Assembly: GCF_022539255.1 (NCBI RefSeq)
Contig: NZ_JAKZBV010000001.1
Span: forward strand, 2,294,001 to 2,358,000
Reading direction: 5' to 3'
Origin: Sinomonas terrae
GTDB taxonomy: Bacteria > Actinomycetota > Actinomycetes > Actinomycetales > Micrococcaceae
Length of the DNA stretch: 64,000 nucleotides
A program made the translations under genes and the position numbers. Below, one piece after another: positions 42,818 through 52,642 of the stretch. The stretch's first letter is position 1. Each line of letters starts with the position of its first letter. A model generated the notes under the pieces. That model was not told the origin of the DNA and searched no databases. It saw only the letters and a program-made list of their open reading frames with translations.

Positions 42818-43747
42818 ATGTCCCAGACCGCCGTCCGCCGCTTCGTCGGTTGGCTGCCCACCGCCGTCGACATGCGCGTACGCGTTCTCGCCGTCGCTTC
42901 GCTCATCGGGCAGATAGTGCTCATTGTCACGGGCGGCGCCGTGCGCCTCTCGTCATCCGGCCTCGGCTGCCCGACCTGGCCCCGCTGTACCGCCAGCTCA
43001 CTCACCACCACGCCGGCGATGGGCTATCACGGCATCATCGAGTTCGGGAACCGTCTGCTCACGTTCGCGCTCAGTGCCGTCGCAGTCGCGATGCTTGTCG
43101 CGGTCTGGAACCTCCGCAAGGAGCGCAAGGACCTCTTCTGGCTCTCCGTCACGCTTCTGGCCAGCATCCCCGCGCAGGCCGTCATAGGCGGCATCTCCGT
43201 GCTGACGCAGCTGAATCCGTGGGTCGTCGCCCTGCACTTCCTGGTGTCGATGGCACTCGTCGTCTTCGCGACGATCCTCGTGAACCGGGCCTACGGTCGC
43301 TCCGGGCGCATCATGACCCGTACCCTGCCCGCTCTCCCGGGCTCGATGCGACCGGTCACGATCGCGACCGCCGGCGCGGTGGCGCTCGCCGTCGTCCTCG
43401 GCGTCGTCGTCACCGGTGCCGGTCCGCACGCCGGTGACGCCAACGCTCCCCGCAACGGCCTCGACTGGGACCTCCTCGCGCATCTCCACGCGGTCCCGGC
43501 GTACCTCGTCACGTTCGGTGCACTGTTCGCCGTCATCGTCGTCCTGACGCGTCGCGTTGGCGGCCCGTTCCGCTCGGCCGTCCTGGGCCTCCTCGGGCTC
43601 ACCGTGCTGCAGGCAGCCATCGGCATCACGCAGTACTACACGGGCATTCCGGCGCTGCTCGTCGGACTCCACATGTTCGTGGGAGCGCTGCTCATGGCCG
43701 AGGCAACCAATGCCGCCGACCTTGCGAGCTGGAGCCCGCGCCTCTAG
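42818..43747 (+). CDS. ctaA: Heme A synthase CtaA
   Basis: A 309-residue, eight-TM enzyme that oxidises heme O to heme A for cytochrome aa3 oxidase. The N-terminal half has GGAVRLSSSGLGCPTWPRC (conserved Cys pair), GYHGIIEFGNRLLTF (heme His) and ALHFLVSMALV. The second half has GPHAGDANAPRNGLDWDLLAHLHAVPAYLV and GLHMFVGALLMAEAT (His pair). ATG at 42818 with CCGGAGAAG upstream. Followed by a bidirectional terminator facing ctaB. Confidence 0.94.
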   Translation: MSQTAVRRFVGWLPTAVDMRVRVLAVASLIGQIVLIVTGGAVRLSSSGLGCPTWPRCTASSLTTTPAMGYHGIIEFGNRLLTFALSAVAVAMLVAVWNLRKERKDLFWLSVTLLASIPAQAVIGGISVLTQLNPWVVALHFLVSMALVVFATILVNRAYGRSGRIMTRTLPALPGSMRPVTIATAGAVALAVVLGVVVTGAGPHAGDANAPRNGLDWDLLAHLHAVPAYLVTFGALFAVIVVLTRRVGGPFRSAVLGLLGLTVLQAAIGITQYYTGIPALLVGLHMFVGALLMAEATNAADLASWSPRL

Positions 43748-43787
43748 GCAGACTGTGGGCGAGCCCACCAAGAGTGAGCCCGCCAAG

Positions 43788-43835
43788 AAAGGGGGCGGCG
43801 GCGTCGTGGTCATCACGACGCCGCCGCCCCCTTTT
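43788..43835. terminator. Bidirectional terminator between ctaA and ctaB
   Basis: A perfect 21-bp stem (43788-43808 with 43814-43834; arms start AAAGGGGGCGGC and end GCCGCCCCCTTT) around a 5-base loop. It carries T on one side and A on the other, so it can serve both convergent genes. Confidence 0.9.
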
Positions 43836-43886
43836 CTTTGGTGGGGGGAAAGTTCGTTGGTGGGGAAAGCTGTTCAGCGATGCATT

Positions 43887-44825
43887 TCAACGGACCAGCG
43901 GCAGCCCGACGAACGGGTCGATAGCGAGGGCGAGGAAGAGGATCGTGAGGTAGCTGATCGATCCGTGGAAGACCTTCATGGCCTTCTTGTCCTCGATCTC
44001 CTCACGCTGGGCGCGCGAGTAGAGCGCGTGCGATTCCCACAGGAACCAGCCGCCGACGGCGACGGCCGCGAGGGTGTAGACCCAGCCGGCGTGACCGAGC
44101 GGGACGAGCAGCAAGGAGCAGATCACCATCGCCCACGCGTAGAGAACCACCTGCACCGAGACGACCTTCGCCCCTGCGACAGCGCCGAGCATCGGAACGT
44201 GGGCGTTGCGGTAGTCCTCGCCGTAGCGCATGGAAAGCGGCCAGTAGTGGGGCGGCGTCCAGAGGAAGATCACCATGAAGAGGACGACGGCGGGCCAGCT
44301 CACCGTGCCCGTCACGGCAGCCCAGGCGATGAGCACCGGGAAGCAGCCCGCGGCGCCGCCCCACACGATGTTCTGGGCCGTGCGTCGCTTGAGGACGAGC
44401 GTGTAGATGACGACATAGAAGAAGATGGCCCCAGCACCCAGCACCGAAGAGAGCGGGTTCGCACCGAACCACAGGATCGCGAGCGACGCGATACCGAGGA
44501 TCCACGCGAACGCGAGCGCTTCGCGCGGGGTCACCTCGCCGGTGACGAGGGGCCGATTGACGGTGCGCCGCATCAGACGGTCGATGTCGCGGTCGATGTA
44601 GCAGTTGAAAGCCCCCGCGCTGCCTGCAGCAAACGCACCGCCGATGAGGGTCGCGGCGATGAGGCCGATCGACGGGAATCCGCGCTGGGCGTAGATCATC
44701 GTCGGGAGCGTGCTGACCAGGAGCAGTTCGATGATGCGAGGCTTCGTGAGGGCAACGTAGGCCTTGAGCTTGCGGGCCACCCTCGAGCTCTGTGGGCGGG
44801 CGGGTGCATGGGCATCAGTACTCAC
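43887..44825 (-). CDS. ctaB: Protoheme IX farnesyltransferase CtaB
   Basis: A 312-residue polytopic UbiA-family enzyme that makes heme O from heme b. The prenyl-diphosphate site NCYIDRDIDRLMRRTVNRPLVTG and the second motif FLWTPPHYWPLSMRYGEDYRNAHVPML are both present, with about eight TM segments. The GTG at 44825 gives a typical short N-terminus (MSTDAHAPARP); an ATG pair at 44867 is an alternative start. Convergent with ctaA, divergent from tkt. Confidence 0.93.
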   Translation of the reverse strand: MSTDAHAPARPQSSRVARKLKAYVALTKPRIIELLLVSTLPTMIYAQRGFPSIGLIAATLIGGAFAAGSAGAFNCYIDRDIDRLMRRTVNRPLVTGEVTPREALAFAWILGIASLAILWFGANPLSSVLGAGAIFFYVVIYTLVLKRRTAQNIVWGGAAGCFPVLIAWAAVTGTVSWPAVVLFMVIFLWTPPHYWPLSMRYGEDYRNAHVPMLGAVAGAKVVSVQVVLYAWAMVICSLLLVPLGHAGWVYTLAAVAVGGWFLWESHALYSRAQREEIEDKKAMKVFHGSISYLTILFLALAIDPFVGLPLVR

Positions 44826-45142
44826 GGGTGCGCGACTCTTTTCTTCTTCTCTCGGAGCCTCCATCATACCCGCGCGCGTATCACCGGGATTTCCGTCGGA
44901 TCACCCTCGGAAGGTCACATGCGTGATTCACAATCGGCGCAATTTCGGGCAAACCGCTGACCTCAGACGAGCCTCGTGCGTAGTATGTGAGCTGGTTGTC
45001 CCGATACCGCAATGCGCGGATTACGTGCCGGGATGGACGAAAAGACGTTTCAATGGTGAACGGCCGGCTGGCTGCCGAGGGCCCACCATGACGGGTTCTG
45101 ACGCAGCGGTCCGCCGTCAGCGATGGAGAGGGGCTCGTTTAC
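44826..45142. other. Divergent promoter region of ctaB and tkt
   Basis: No gene is supported. It contains the predicted tkt promoter at 44957-44986 and a leader of about 150 bases before tkt. Confidence 0.55.
44957..44986 (+). promoter_or_regulatory. Predicted tkt promoter
   Basis: CTGACC at 44957-44962 and TAGTAT at 44981-44986 are separated by 18 bases, a good actinobacterial -35/-10 pair. The first tkt codon is about 150 bases downstream. Confidence 0.5.
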
Positions 45143-47254
45143 GTGCCTGCTGTGGATGTTGAAGAACTGACGTGGACTGACGTTGACCGCAAGGCGGTGG
45201 ACACGATCCGCGTGCTGGCGGCCGATGCGGTGCAGAAGGTCGGCAACGGCCACCCGGGCACGGCGATGAGCCTGGCGCCGGCGGCGTACCTGCTGTTCCA
45301 GAAGCTCATGCGCCACGACCCGGCGGACCCCCAGTGGATCGGCCGGGACCGGTTCATCCTCTCCCCCGGGCACTCCTCCCTGACCCTCTACATCCAGCTG
45401 TTCCTGGCCGGGTACGGGCTCGAGGTCGAGGACCTGGCCGCGCTGCGCACGTGGGGCTCGCTCACCCCGGGCCACCCCGAGTACGGGCACACCAAGGGCG
45501 TGGAGATCACGACGGGCCCGCTCGGGCAGGGCCTCGCCTCCTCGGTCGGCTTCGCCTACTCGCAGCGCCGCGAGCGGGGCCTGTACGACCCGAAGGCTCC
45601 CGAGGGCCAGTCGCCGTTCGACCACACCGTGTGGGTCATCGCCTCCGACGGCGACCTGCAGGAGGGCGTGACCTCCGAGGCCTCCTCGCTCGCCGGGCAC
45701 CAGGAGCTCGGCAACCTCGTGGTGATCTACGACGAGAACCACATCTCCATCGAGGACGACACCGACGTCGCGTTCACCGAGGACGTCCTCAAGCGCTACG
45801 AGGCGTACGGCTGGCACACCCAGCGCGTGGACTGGACCGCCGGCGGCGAATACAAGGAAGACGTCCAGGGCCTCTACCGGGCGCTGCTGGCTGCCAAGGC
45901 CGAGACCGGCCGCCCCTCGATCATCTCGCTGCGGACCATCATCGGCTGGCCCTCCCCGACGAGGCAGAACACGGGCAAGATCCACGGCTCGGCCCTGGGC
46001 GCGGACGAGGTCGCGGCCCTGAAGCAGGTCCTGGGCTTCGACCCCGAGAAGTCGTTCGACGTCGACCCGGAGGTCCTTGAGCACACCCGCGGCGCCATCG
46101 AGCGCGGCCGCGAGGAGCATGCCGCGTGGCAGGAGTCCTTCGACGCCTGGGCCGCCGCCAACCCCGAGGCCGCGAAGCTGCACGAGCGCATCGAGGCCCG
46201 CCGCCTGCCCGAGGGCTGGGAGGAGTCCCTCCCCGAGTTCCCCGCGGGCAAGGACGTCTCCACCCGCGCCGCCTCCGGCAAGGTCCTCAACGCCATCGGC
46301 CCGGTCCTGCCCGAGCTGTGGGGCGGCTCGGCCGACCTCGCGGAGTCGAACAACACCACGATCGAGGGCTCTCCCTCGTTCATCCCGGCCTCCCGCTCGA
46401 CCGCCGCCTGGAAGGGCAACCCCTACGGCCGGGTGCTGCACTTCGGGATCCGCGAGCATGCCGCGGCCTCGATCGTCAACGGCATCACGCTCGGCGGGAA
46501 GACGCGCGCCTTCTCGGGCACGTTCCTGATCTTCTCCGACTACCAGCGCCCCGCGATCCGCCTCTCGGCGCTCATGGGCATCCCCTCGACCTACGTGTGG
46601 ACGCACGACTCGATCGGCCTCGGCGAGGACGGCCCGACCCACCAGCCGGTCGAGCAGCTCGCCTCGCTGCGCGCGATCCCGAACCTCGACGTCGTCCGCC
46701 CGGGCGACGCGAACGAGGTCGCCGTAGCCTGGAAGACCATCCTCGAGCGCACCTCGAACCCGGCCGGGATCGTCCTGACCCGGCAGAACCTCCCGACCTG
46801 GGACCGCGGCGAGGGCGGCTTCGGCTCCGCGGCAGGGGTCGCGAAGGGCGGCTACATCCTCGCCGAGGCCCAGCGCGACGGGGCCGACGTCACCCCGGAC
46901 GTGATCCTCATCGGCACCGGCTCCGAGGTCCAGCTCGCCGTCGCCGCCCGCGAGGCGCTCGCCGCGGAGGGCATCGCCGCCCGCGTCGTGTCGATGCCCT
47001 GCGTCGAGTGGTTCAGGGCGCAGGACCCCGAATACCGCGAGTCCGTCCTGCCCGCGTCCGTGAAGGCCCGCGTCTCCGTCGAGGCCGGCCTCGCCCTCGG
47101 CTGGGCCGAGTTCGTCGGCGACGCCGGCCGAAGCATCAGCCTCGAGCACTACGGCGCCTCCGCGGACTACAAGACCCTCTTCACCGAGTTCGGCATCACC
47201 TCGGAGGCAGTCACCCTCGCCGCCAAGGATTCAATCGCCGCCGCCCAGCGTTAA
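45143..47254 (+). CDS. tkt: Transketolase
   Basis: A 703-residue thiamine-diphosphate enzyme of the pentose phosphate pathway. N-terminal NGHPGTAMSLAPAAYLLFQ, the ThDP-binding GDGDLQEG-like IASDGDLQEGVTSEASSLAGHQELGNLVVIYDENHISI, the central GSADLAESN and FGIREHAAASIVNG, and THDSIGLGEDGPTHQPVEQLASLRAIPN. GTG at 45143 behind GAGAGGGG. Codon choice is extremely biased to G/C-ending codons, as in highly expressed genes. Followed by tal, pgi. Confidence 0.97.
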   Translation: MPAVDVEELTWTDVDRKAVDTIRVLAADAVQKVGNGHPGTAMSLAPAAYLLFQKLMRHDPADPQWIGRDRFILSPGHSSLTLYIQLFLAGYGLEVEDLAALRTWGSLTPGHPEYGHTKGVEITTGPLGQGLASSVGFAYSQRRERGLYDPKAPEGQSPFDHTVWVIASDGDLQEGVTSEASSLAGHQELGNLVVIYDENHISIEDDTDVAFTEDVLKRYEAYGWHTQRVDWTAGGEYKEDVQGLYRALLAAKAETGRPSIISLRTIIGWPSPTRQNTGKIHGSALGADEVAALKQVLGFDPEKSFDVDPEVLEHTRGAIERGREEHAAWQESFDAWAAANPEAAKLHERIEARRLPEGWEESLPEFPAGKDVSTRAASGKVLNAIGPVLPELWGGSADLAESNNTTIEGSPSFIPASRSTAAWKGNPYGRVLHFGIREHAAASIVNGITLGGKTRAFSGTFLIFSDYQRPAIRLSALMGIPSTYVWTHDSIGLGEDGPTHQPVEQLASLRAIPNLDVVRPGDANEVAVAWKTILERTSNPAGIVLTRQNLPTWDRGEGGFGSAAGVAKGGYILAEAQRDGADVTPDVILIGTGSEVQLAVAAREALAAEGIAARVVSMPCVEWFRAQDPEYRESVLPASVKARVSVEAGLALGWAEFVGDAGRSISLEHYGASADYKTLFTEFGITSEAVTLAAKDSIAAAQR

Positions 47255-47321
47255 CAGAAGAGAGAGTGCGGCTACCCCGCCATTCGGGGCACTGACCATC
47301 CCCTCAAAAGGAGGAACCGAA

Positions 47322-48443
47322 ATGACTACCCCCACACAGGCCCTCTCGGACGCCGGCGTTTCGATCTGGCTCGATGACCTCTCCCGCCAGCGCCTCCAGG
47401 ACGGCTCCCTCAAGGCCCTCATCGACGAGAAGAACGTCGTGGGCGTGACCACGAACCCGACGATCTTCCAGGGCGCGATCACCAAGGGCCACGGCTACGA
47501 CGCGCAGCTGCGCGAGCTCGTCGCGGAGGGCGCCGACGTCGAGCGGACGGTGTTCGAGCTCACCACCCGCGATGTCGCCGACGCGTGCGACCTCTTCGCC
47601 CCGGTCGCCGAGGCGACCAAGGGCGTCGACGGGCGCGTCTCCATCGAGGTCGACCCGCGCCTGGCCTGGGATACGGCAGGCACCATCGCCGAGGCGAAGA
47701 AGCTGCGCGACAAGGTCAACAAGGGCAACGTCTACATCAAGATCCCGGCCACCCTCGAAGGGCTCGAGGCGATCGCCGAGACCCTCGCGAACGGGATCAG
47801 CGTCAACGTGACCCTGATCTTCTCCCTCGAGCGCTACCGCGCGGTGATCAACGCGTTCCTGACCGGGCTCGAGAAGGCCAAGGAGAACGGGCACGACCTG
47901 TCCAAGATCCACTCGGTCGCCTCGTTCTTCGTCTCCCGCGTGGACACCGAGGTCGACAAGCGGCTCGACGCCATCGGCACCGACGAGGCCAAGGCCCTCA
48001 AGAGCAAGGCCGGTCTGGCCAACGCCCGCCTCGCGTACCAGGTGTTCGAGGAGGAGTTCAGCACCGAGCGCTGGAACCTGCTCGCCGACGCCGGGGCCCT
48101 CCCGCAGCGCCCGCTGTGGGCCTCGACCGGGGTCAAGGACCCTAACCTGCCCGACACCCTCTACGTCGCCGGCCTCGTCGCCCCCGGCGTGGTGAACACC
48201 ATGCCGGAGAAGACCCTCGACGCGACCTTCGACCACGCCGAGATCACCGGCGACACGGTCCGCGGCACCTATGAGGAGTCCAACGCCCACCTCGACGCGC
48301 TCGAGAAGATCGGGGTCTCCTACAACGACGTCGTCGCCGTCCTCGAATCAGAGGGCCTCGACAAGTTCGTCGCCTCCTGGAACGACCTCCTCGCCGACGT
48401 CGAGCGCACCCTCTCGGAGACCGCACAGGGAGCCCGCGCGTGA
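47322..48443 (+). CDS. tal: Transaldolase
   Basis: A 373-residue pentose-phosphate enzyme of the longer (TalB-unlike) actinobacterial type. N-terminal ALSDAGVSIWLDDLSRQRLQDGSL, VVGVTTNPTIFQGAI, the Schiff-base Lys in NVYIKIPATLEGLEAI, SVASFFVSRVDTEVDKRLD and RPLWASTGVKDPNLPDTLYV. AAAAGGAGG ribosome site. Its stop overlaps the pgi GTG (GTGA). Confidence 0.96.
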   Translation: MTTPTQALSDAGVSIWLDDLSRQRLQDGSLKALIDEKNVVGVTTNPTIFQGAITKGHGYDAQLRELVAEGADVERTVFELTTRDVADACDLFAPVAEATKGVDGRVSIEVDPRLAWDTAGTIAEAKKLRDKVNKGNVYIKIPATLEGLEAIAETLANGISVNVTLIFSLERYRAVINAFLTGLEKAKENGHDLSKIHSVASFFVSRVDTEVDKRLDAIGTDEAKALKSKAGLANARLAYQVFEEEFSTERWNLLADAGALPQRPLWASTGVKDPNLPDTLYVAGLVAPGVVNTMPEKTLDATFDHAEITGDTVRGTYEESNAHLDALEKIGVSYNDVVAVLESEGLDKFVASWNDLLADVERTLSETAQGARA

Positions 48444-50050
48444 GCGCCCTGACGTTTGACGCGACTGGCGCCGCACGCGAGGCTGTCGAGTCTCGCGTGC
48501 CGCAGCTCGCTGCTGACAACGTCGCGAGCCGCATCTTCGCGAAGGACCACACGCTGTGGGGCAAGGATGCTGAAGAGGAATCGGCCAAGCGCCTCGGCTG
48601 GATCGAGGCCGCGTCCGTCTCGCAGCCGCTCGTTGCCGACATTGTGAGGCTGCGCGACGAGCTCCGCGCAGAAGGCGTCGACCGCATCGTGCTGTGCGGC
48701 ATGGGCGGCTCCTCGCTGGCCCCCGAAGTCATCACCGCGACCGTCGGCGTCCCGCTCGTAGTCCTCGACTCGACTGACCCCGAGCAGGTGTCTGCCGCGC
48801 TCTCAGAGCGGATTGAGGCCACGGCGATCGTCGTGTCCTCGAAGTCCGGTTCGACGGTCGAGACCGATTCGCAGCGGCGGGCGTTCGAGGCCGCCTTCGA
48901 AGCGGCGGGCATCGAGGCGAAGCAGCGCATCGTCGTCGTCACCGACCCGGGCTCGCCGCTCGAGGCAGCGAGCCGCGAGGCGGGGTACCGTGCAGTGTTC
49001 AACGCGGACCCGAATGTCGGCGGTCGCTACTCGGCGCTCACGGCCTTCGGACTGGTGCCCTCGGGGCTCGCGGGTGTTGATATCCAGGCCCTGCTCGATG
49101 AGGCTGAGGAAGCAGCCGAGCTTCTGCGGGAGGACTCCGAGGACAACATCGGGCTGCAGCTCGGTGCGGCCCTCGGCGGCACGTCACCGCTCCGCGACAA
49201 GATCGTGATCGTCGAGGACGGCTCCGGCATCAACGGCTTCGCCGATTGGGCCGAGCAGCTCATCGCCGAGTCGACCGGAAAGCTCGGCAAGGGAATCCTG
49301 CCCGTCGTCGCTTCCGTTACTTCGCCTGAGGTAACGGAGGACGCCGACGACGTCCTGGTCGTCCGGCTTGTCTCGGCAGACGCCGAGCCCGTCCTCGGGC
49401 CCAACCAGGCCGCCGTGGGCGGGACGCTCGCAACGCAGATGCTGGTGTGGGAGTTCGCGACCGCCGTCGCCGGGCGCCTGCTCGGCATCAATCCCTTCGA
49501 CCAGCCCGACGTCGAGGCCGCCAAGGCCGCCGCTCGTGGCCTGCTCGATGCCCGCCCCGAGCCGACGCCGGCAAACTTCACGGAAGGCGCGATCGAGGTC
49601 CGCGGCGGAGATTGGCTCGGCGGCGCGGCCACGGTCGAGGAAGCCGTCAAGGCGCTGCTCTCCCAGCTCACTCCCACGGGCTACCTGAGCGTGCAGGCGT
49701 ACCTCGACAGGCTCGCCTACCCGCAGCTCGAGGGCGTCCGCGACCTCTTCGCGAAGGCGACGGGACGCCCGACGACGTTCGGCTGGGGGCCCCGCTTCCT
49801 CCACTCGACGGGGCAGTACCACAAGGGCGGTCCGGCCGTCGGGGTGTTCCTTCAGGTGACGGCTTCGGCGTCGAAGGACGTCGAGATTCCCGGCCGGCCC
49901 TTCACGTTCGCTCAGCTCATCGAGGCTCAGGCCGCGGGAGACGCCCAGGTGCTCGCCGAGCACGGTCGGCCGGTACTCCGCCTGCACCTCACGGATCGCG
50001 ACGCCGGCGTCCAGCAGCTGACCGATCTGGTCTCGGCTCTGGCCCGCTGA
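48440..50050 (+). CDS. pgi: Glucose-6-phosphate isomerase
   Basis: A 536-residue SIS-domain isomerase of the type often found fused to transaldolase. First SIS domain: VLCGMGGSSLAPEVI, VSSKSGSTVET. The second includes FGWGPRFLHSTGQYHKGGPAVGVFLQV with the catalytic His/Lys region. GTG start coupled to tal, so the two are made together. A strong terminator follows 8 bases after the stop. Confidence 0.94.
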   Translation: MSALTFDATGAAREAVESRVPQLAADNVASRIFAKDHTLWGKDAEEESAKRLGWIEAASVSQPLVADIVRLRDELRAEGVDRIVLCGMGGSSLAPEVITATVGVPLVVLDSTDPEQVSAALSERIEATAIVVSSKSGSTVETDSQRRAFEAAFEAAGIEAKQRIVVVTDPGSPLEAASREAGYRAVFNADPNVGGRYSALTAFGLVPSGLAGVDIQALLDEAEEAAELLREDSEDNIGLQLGAALGGTSPLRDKIVIVEDGSGINGFADWAEQLIAESTGKLGKGILPVVASVTSPEVTEDADDVLVVRLVSADAEPVLGPNQAAVGGTLATQMLVWEFATAVAGRLLGINPFDQPDVEAAKAAARGLLDARPEPTPANFTEGAIEVRGGDWLGGAATVEEAVKALLSQLTPTGYLSVQAYLDRLAYPQLEGVRDLFAKATGRPTTFGWGPRFLHSTGQYHKGGPAVGVFLQVTASASKDVEIPGRPFTFAQLIEAQAAGDAQVLAEHGRPVLRLHLTDRDAGVQQLTDLVSALAR

Positions 50051-50057
50051 GGCTGCG

Positions 50058-50097
50058 AGCCGCCGGCCCGGCCCTTGCGGCCGGGCCGGCGGCTTTT
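50058..50097 (+). terminator. Terminator after pgi
   Basis: Perfect 16-bp stem (AGCCGCCGGCCCGGCC with GGCCGGGCCGGCGGCT) with a CTTGC loop and a TTTT tail. Confidence 0.93.
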
Positions 50098-50144
50098 GCT
50101 TGGTTCCGCTTTGACGGACCGCACGGAAGGAATAGAAAGGCATC

Positions 50145-51704
50145 ATGCCAGAGAACGACAACGGCGCTGCCGGGTCGAAGCGGGGCGGAAATCCGCTCCG
50201 CGACCCGAGGGACCGGCGCCTGAACCGGATCGCGGGGCCGTCGTCGCTCGTGCTCTTCGGAGTCACAGGCGACCTCGCGCGCAAGAAGCTCATGCCAGCC
50301 GTGTACGACCTCGCGAACCGGGGCCTCCTGCCGCCCAGTTTCGCACTCGTCGGCTTCGCCCGGCGCGAATGGGAGAAGGAGGACTTCGCCGAAGAGGTGA
50401 AGGCCTCTGTCAAGAAGTACGCGCGGACCCCCTTCGACGAGGCGGTGTGGGCGCAGCTTAATGAGGGCGTGCGCTTCGTCCAGGGTTCGTTCGACGACGA
50501 CGAGGCGTTCGAGCGCCTCAAGGCGACGCTCGAGGAACTCGACGAGCAGCGGGGCACGCGGGGCAACCACGCGTTCTACCTCTCGATCCCCCCGAAGGCC
50601 TTCGAACAGGTCTGCCGCCAGCTCTCTGCCCACGGACTTGCCCAGGCGGAAGAGGGCAAATGGCGCCGCGTGGTCATCGAGAAGCCGTTCGGCCACAATC
50701 TCGAATCCGCGCGCCAGCTCAACGACATCGTCGAGTCCGTCTTCCCGCCAGACGCCGTGTTCCGCATTGACCACTATCTCGGCAAGGAGACGGTCCAGAA
50801 CATCTTGGCGCTCCGCTTCGCGAACCAGCTCTTCGAGCCCATCTGGAACGGCAATTATGTCGACCACGTCCAGATCACGATGGCCGAGGACATCGGCACG
50901 GGCGGCCGTGCAGGCTATTACGACGGCGTGGGCGCGGCGCGCGACGTCATCCAGAACCACCTGCTCCAACTCCTCGCGCTCACCGCGATGGAGGAGCCCA
51001 TCTCCTTCGACGCTGAGGACCTGCGCGCCGAGAAGGAGAAGGTTCTCGCCGCGGTGCGGCTCCCGGAGGATCTCTCCCAGCACTCGGCGCGTGGCCAGTT
51101 CACGGGTGGCTGGCAGGGTGGCGAGCTCGTCAAGGGCTATCTCGAAGAGGAAGGCATTCCCGCCGACTCCACGACCGAGACGTATGCCGCGATCCGAGTG
51201 GACATCAACACGCGCCGCTGGGCCAGCGTGCCGTTCTACCTCCGTGCAGGCAAGCGCCTCGGGCGCCGCGTGACGGAGATCGCCGTCGTCTTCAAGAAGG
51301 CCCCGAATCTCCTGTTCCGCGATCAGGGCACGGCCGAGTTCGGCCAGAACGCCGTCGTGATCCGCGTCCAGCCCGACGAAGGCGCGACCATCCGATTCGG
51401 CTCCAAGGTGCCGGGCACGCAGATGGAAGTCCGCGACGTCAGCATGGACTTCGGCTACGGCAACTCGTTCACCGAGTCGTCCCCCGAGGCCTACGAACGG
51501 CTCATCCTCGACGTGCTGCTCGGGGAGCCGCCGCTCTTCCCGCGCCACGAGGAAGTCGAGCTCTCGTGGAAGATCCTCGACCCGTTCGAAGAGTACTGGG
51601 CCAAGACGGGGGACAAGCCCGAGCCCTACGCACCTGGCAGCTGGGGGCCCGCGTCGGCTGACGCACTCATGGCCCGCGACGGACGCTCTTGGAGGCGGCC
51701 TTGA
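50145..51704 (+). CDS. zwf: Glucose-6-phosphate 1-dehydrogenase
   Basis: A 519-residue NADP-dependent enzyme that opens the oxidative pentose phosphate pathway. NADP fold LVLFGVTGDLARKKLMPAVYDLANRG, VIEKPFGHNLESARQLN, the active site VFRIDHYLGKETVQN. AAGGAATAGAAAGG upstream. Its stop overlaps the opcA TTG start. Confidence 0.97.
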   Translation: MPENDNGAAGSKRGGNPLRDPRDRRLNRIAGPSSLVLFGVTGDLARKKLMPAVYDLANRGLLPPSFALVGFARREWEKEDFAEEVKASVKKYARTPFDEAVWAQLNEGVRFVQGSFDDDEAFERLKATLEELDEQRGTRGNHAFYLSIPPKAFEQVCRQLSAHGLAQAEEGKWRRVVIEKPFGHNLESARQLNDIVESVFPPDAVFRIDHYLGKETVQNILALRFANQLFEPIWNGNYVDHVQITMAEDIGTGGRAGYYDGVGAARDVIQNHLLQLLALTAMEEPISFDAEDLRAEKEKVLAAVRLPEDLSQHSARGQFTGGWQGGELVKGYLEEEGIPADSTTETYAAIRVDINTRRWASVPFYLRAGKRLGRRVTEIAVVFKKAPNLLFRDQGTAEFGQNAVVIRVQPDEGATIRFGSKVPGTQMEVRDVSMDFGYGNSFTESSPEAYERLILDVLLGEPPLFPRHEEVELSWKILDPFEEYWAKTGDKPEPYAPGSWGPASADALMARDGRSWRRP

Positions 51705-52642
51705 TCATCGATCTCCCCCACACGACGACTTCGAAGATCTCGAAGGAGCTCATGAACCTCCGCCATCAGGGCGGGGTCGTGGCCCTCGGCCGGGTCCTCA
51801 CGCTCGTCGTCATCACGAAGCACGGCTTCGAGGAAGAGGCCATCGAGGCGGCCAACCAGGCGAGCCGCGAGCACCCCTGCCGAATCATCGTGCTCGTCGA
51901 CTCCGGCCGCGACTCGGCCGACAGGATCGACGGCCAGATTCGGGTGGGCGGGGACGCCGGCGCCTCGGAGGTCGTCGTCCTCCGCGGCTACGGACGGCTC
52001 GCCGAGGAGAGCGAATCGCTCGTGGCGGCGCTGCTCCTCCCGGATGCACCCATCGTCGCGTGGTGGCCTCATGGTGCCCCGAGCGACGCCGCAGCGACCT
52101 CGGTGGGCTGCATCGCCCACCGCCGCATCACCGACTCAGGCAATGAGCCGGACCCCACCGAAGCGCTCTACCGCATCCGTGACACCTACCGCGCAGGCGA
52201 CACCGACCTCGCATGGACCCGGGTGACGAACTGGCGAATCCAGCTCGCGGCGGCCTTGGATCAGGCTGACGGCTCCCCCATCACCGGAGTCACCGTCGAA
52301 GGGGCATCGGACTCACCGAGCACGGTCCTGCTCGCCGCATGGCTCACGCTCGAACTCGACGTGCCCGTGACCATCGTCGCGGACCCTGCGGGCACGGGCA
52401 TCCGGCGCGTCCGGATGAACCGCCCCGCCGGCGACATCCAGCTCTACCGGCCCGGACTCACCGTCGCCGAGCTGACCCAGCCGGGCCAGCCGTCGCAGCG
52501 CATCGCGCTCCCGCGCCGCACCCTCGAGGATTGCCTCGCGGAGGAGCTCCGCCGGCTCGATCCCGATCAGGTGTTCGGCGAGGTCCTCGCCGAGGGCCTT
52601 CCCCGGACCAACCTGAGGAGTGTGACGCCCAGTGAGCGCTGA
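51701..52642 (+). CDS. opcA: Glucose-6-phosphate dehydrogenase assembly protein OpcA
   Basis: A 313-residue protein that activates Zwf; the family is found in actinobacteria and cyanobacteria. It begins with (M)IIDLPHTTTSKISKELMNLRHQGGVVALGRVLTLVV. TTG at 51701 overlaps the zwf stop (TTGA) and has GGAGG nine bases upstream; no better start exists. A TTG a few codons earlier is less well placed. Ends inside the first codons of pgl. Confidence 0.95.
   Translation: MIIDLPHTTTSKISKELMNLRHQGGVVALGRVLTLVVITKHGFEEEAIEAANQASREHPCRIIVLVDSGRDSADRIDGQIRVGGDAGASEVVVLRGYGRLAEESESLVAALLLPDAPIVAWWPHGAPSDAAATSVGCIAHRRITDSGNEPDPTEALYRIRDTYRAGDTDLAWTRVTNWRIQLAAALDQADGSPITGVTVEGASDSPSTVLLAAWLTLELDVPVTIVADPAGTGIRRVRMNRPAGDIQLYRPGLTVAELTQPGQPSQRIALPRRTLEDCLAEELRRLDPDQVFGEVLAEGLPRTNLRSVTPSER

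Noticed and set aside
45050..47149. Very long open frame antisense to transketolase
   Set aside because: It is a by-product of the extreme G/C third-position bias of tkt; the protein is low complexity and has no start signal or family motif, whereas tkt on the other strand has every transketolase motif.
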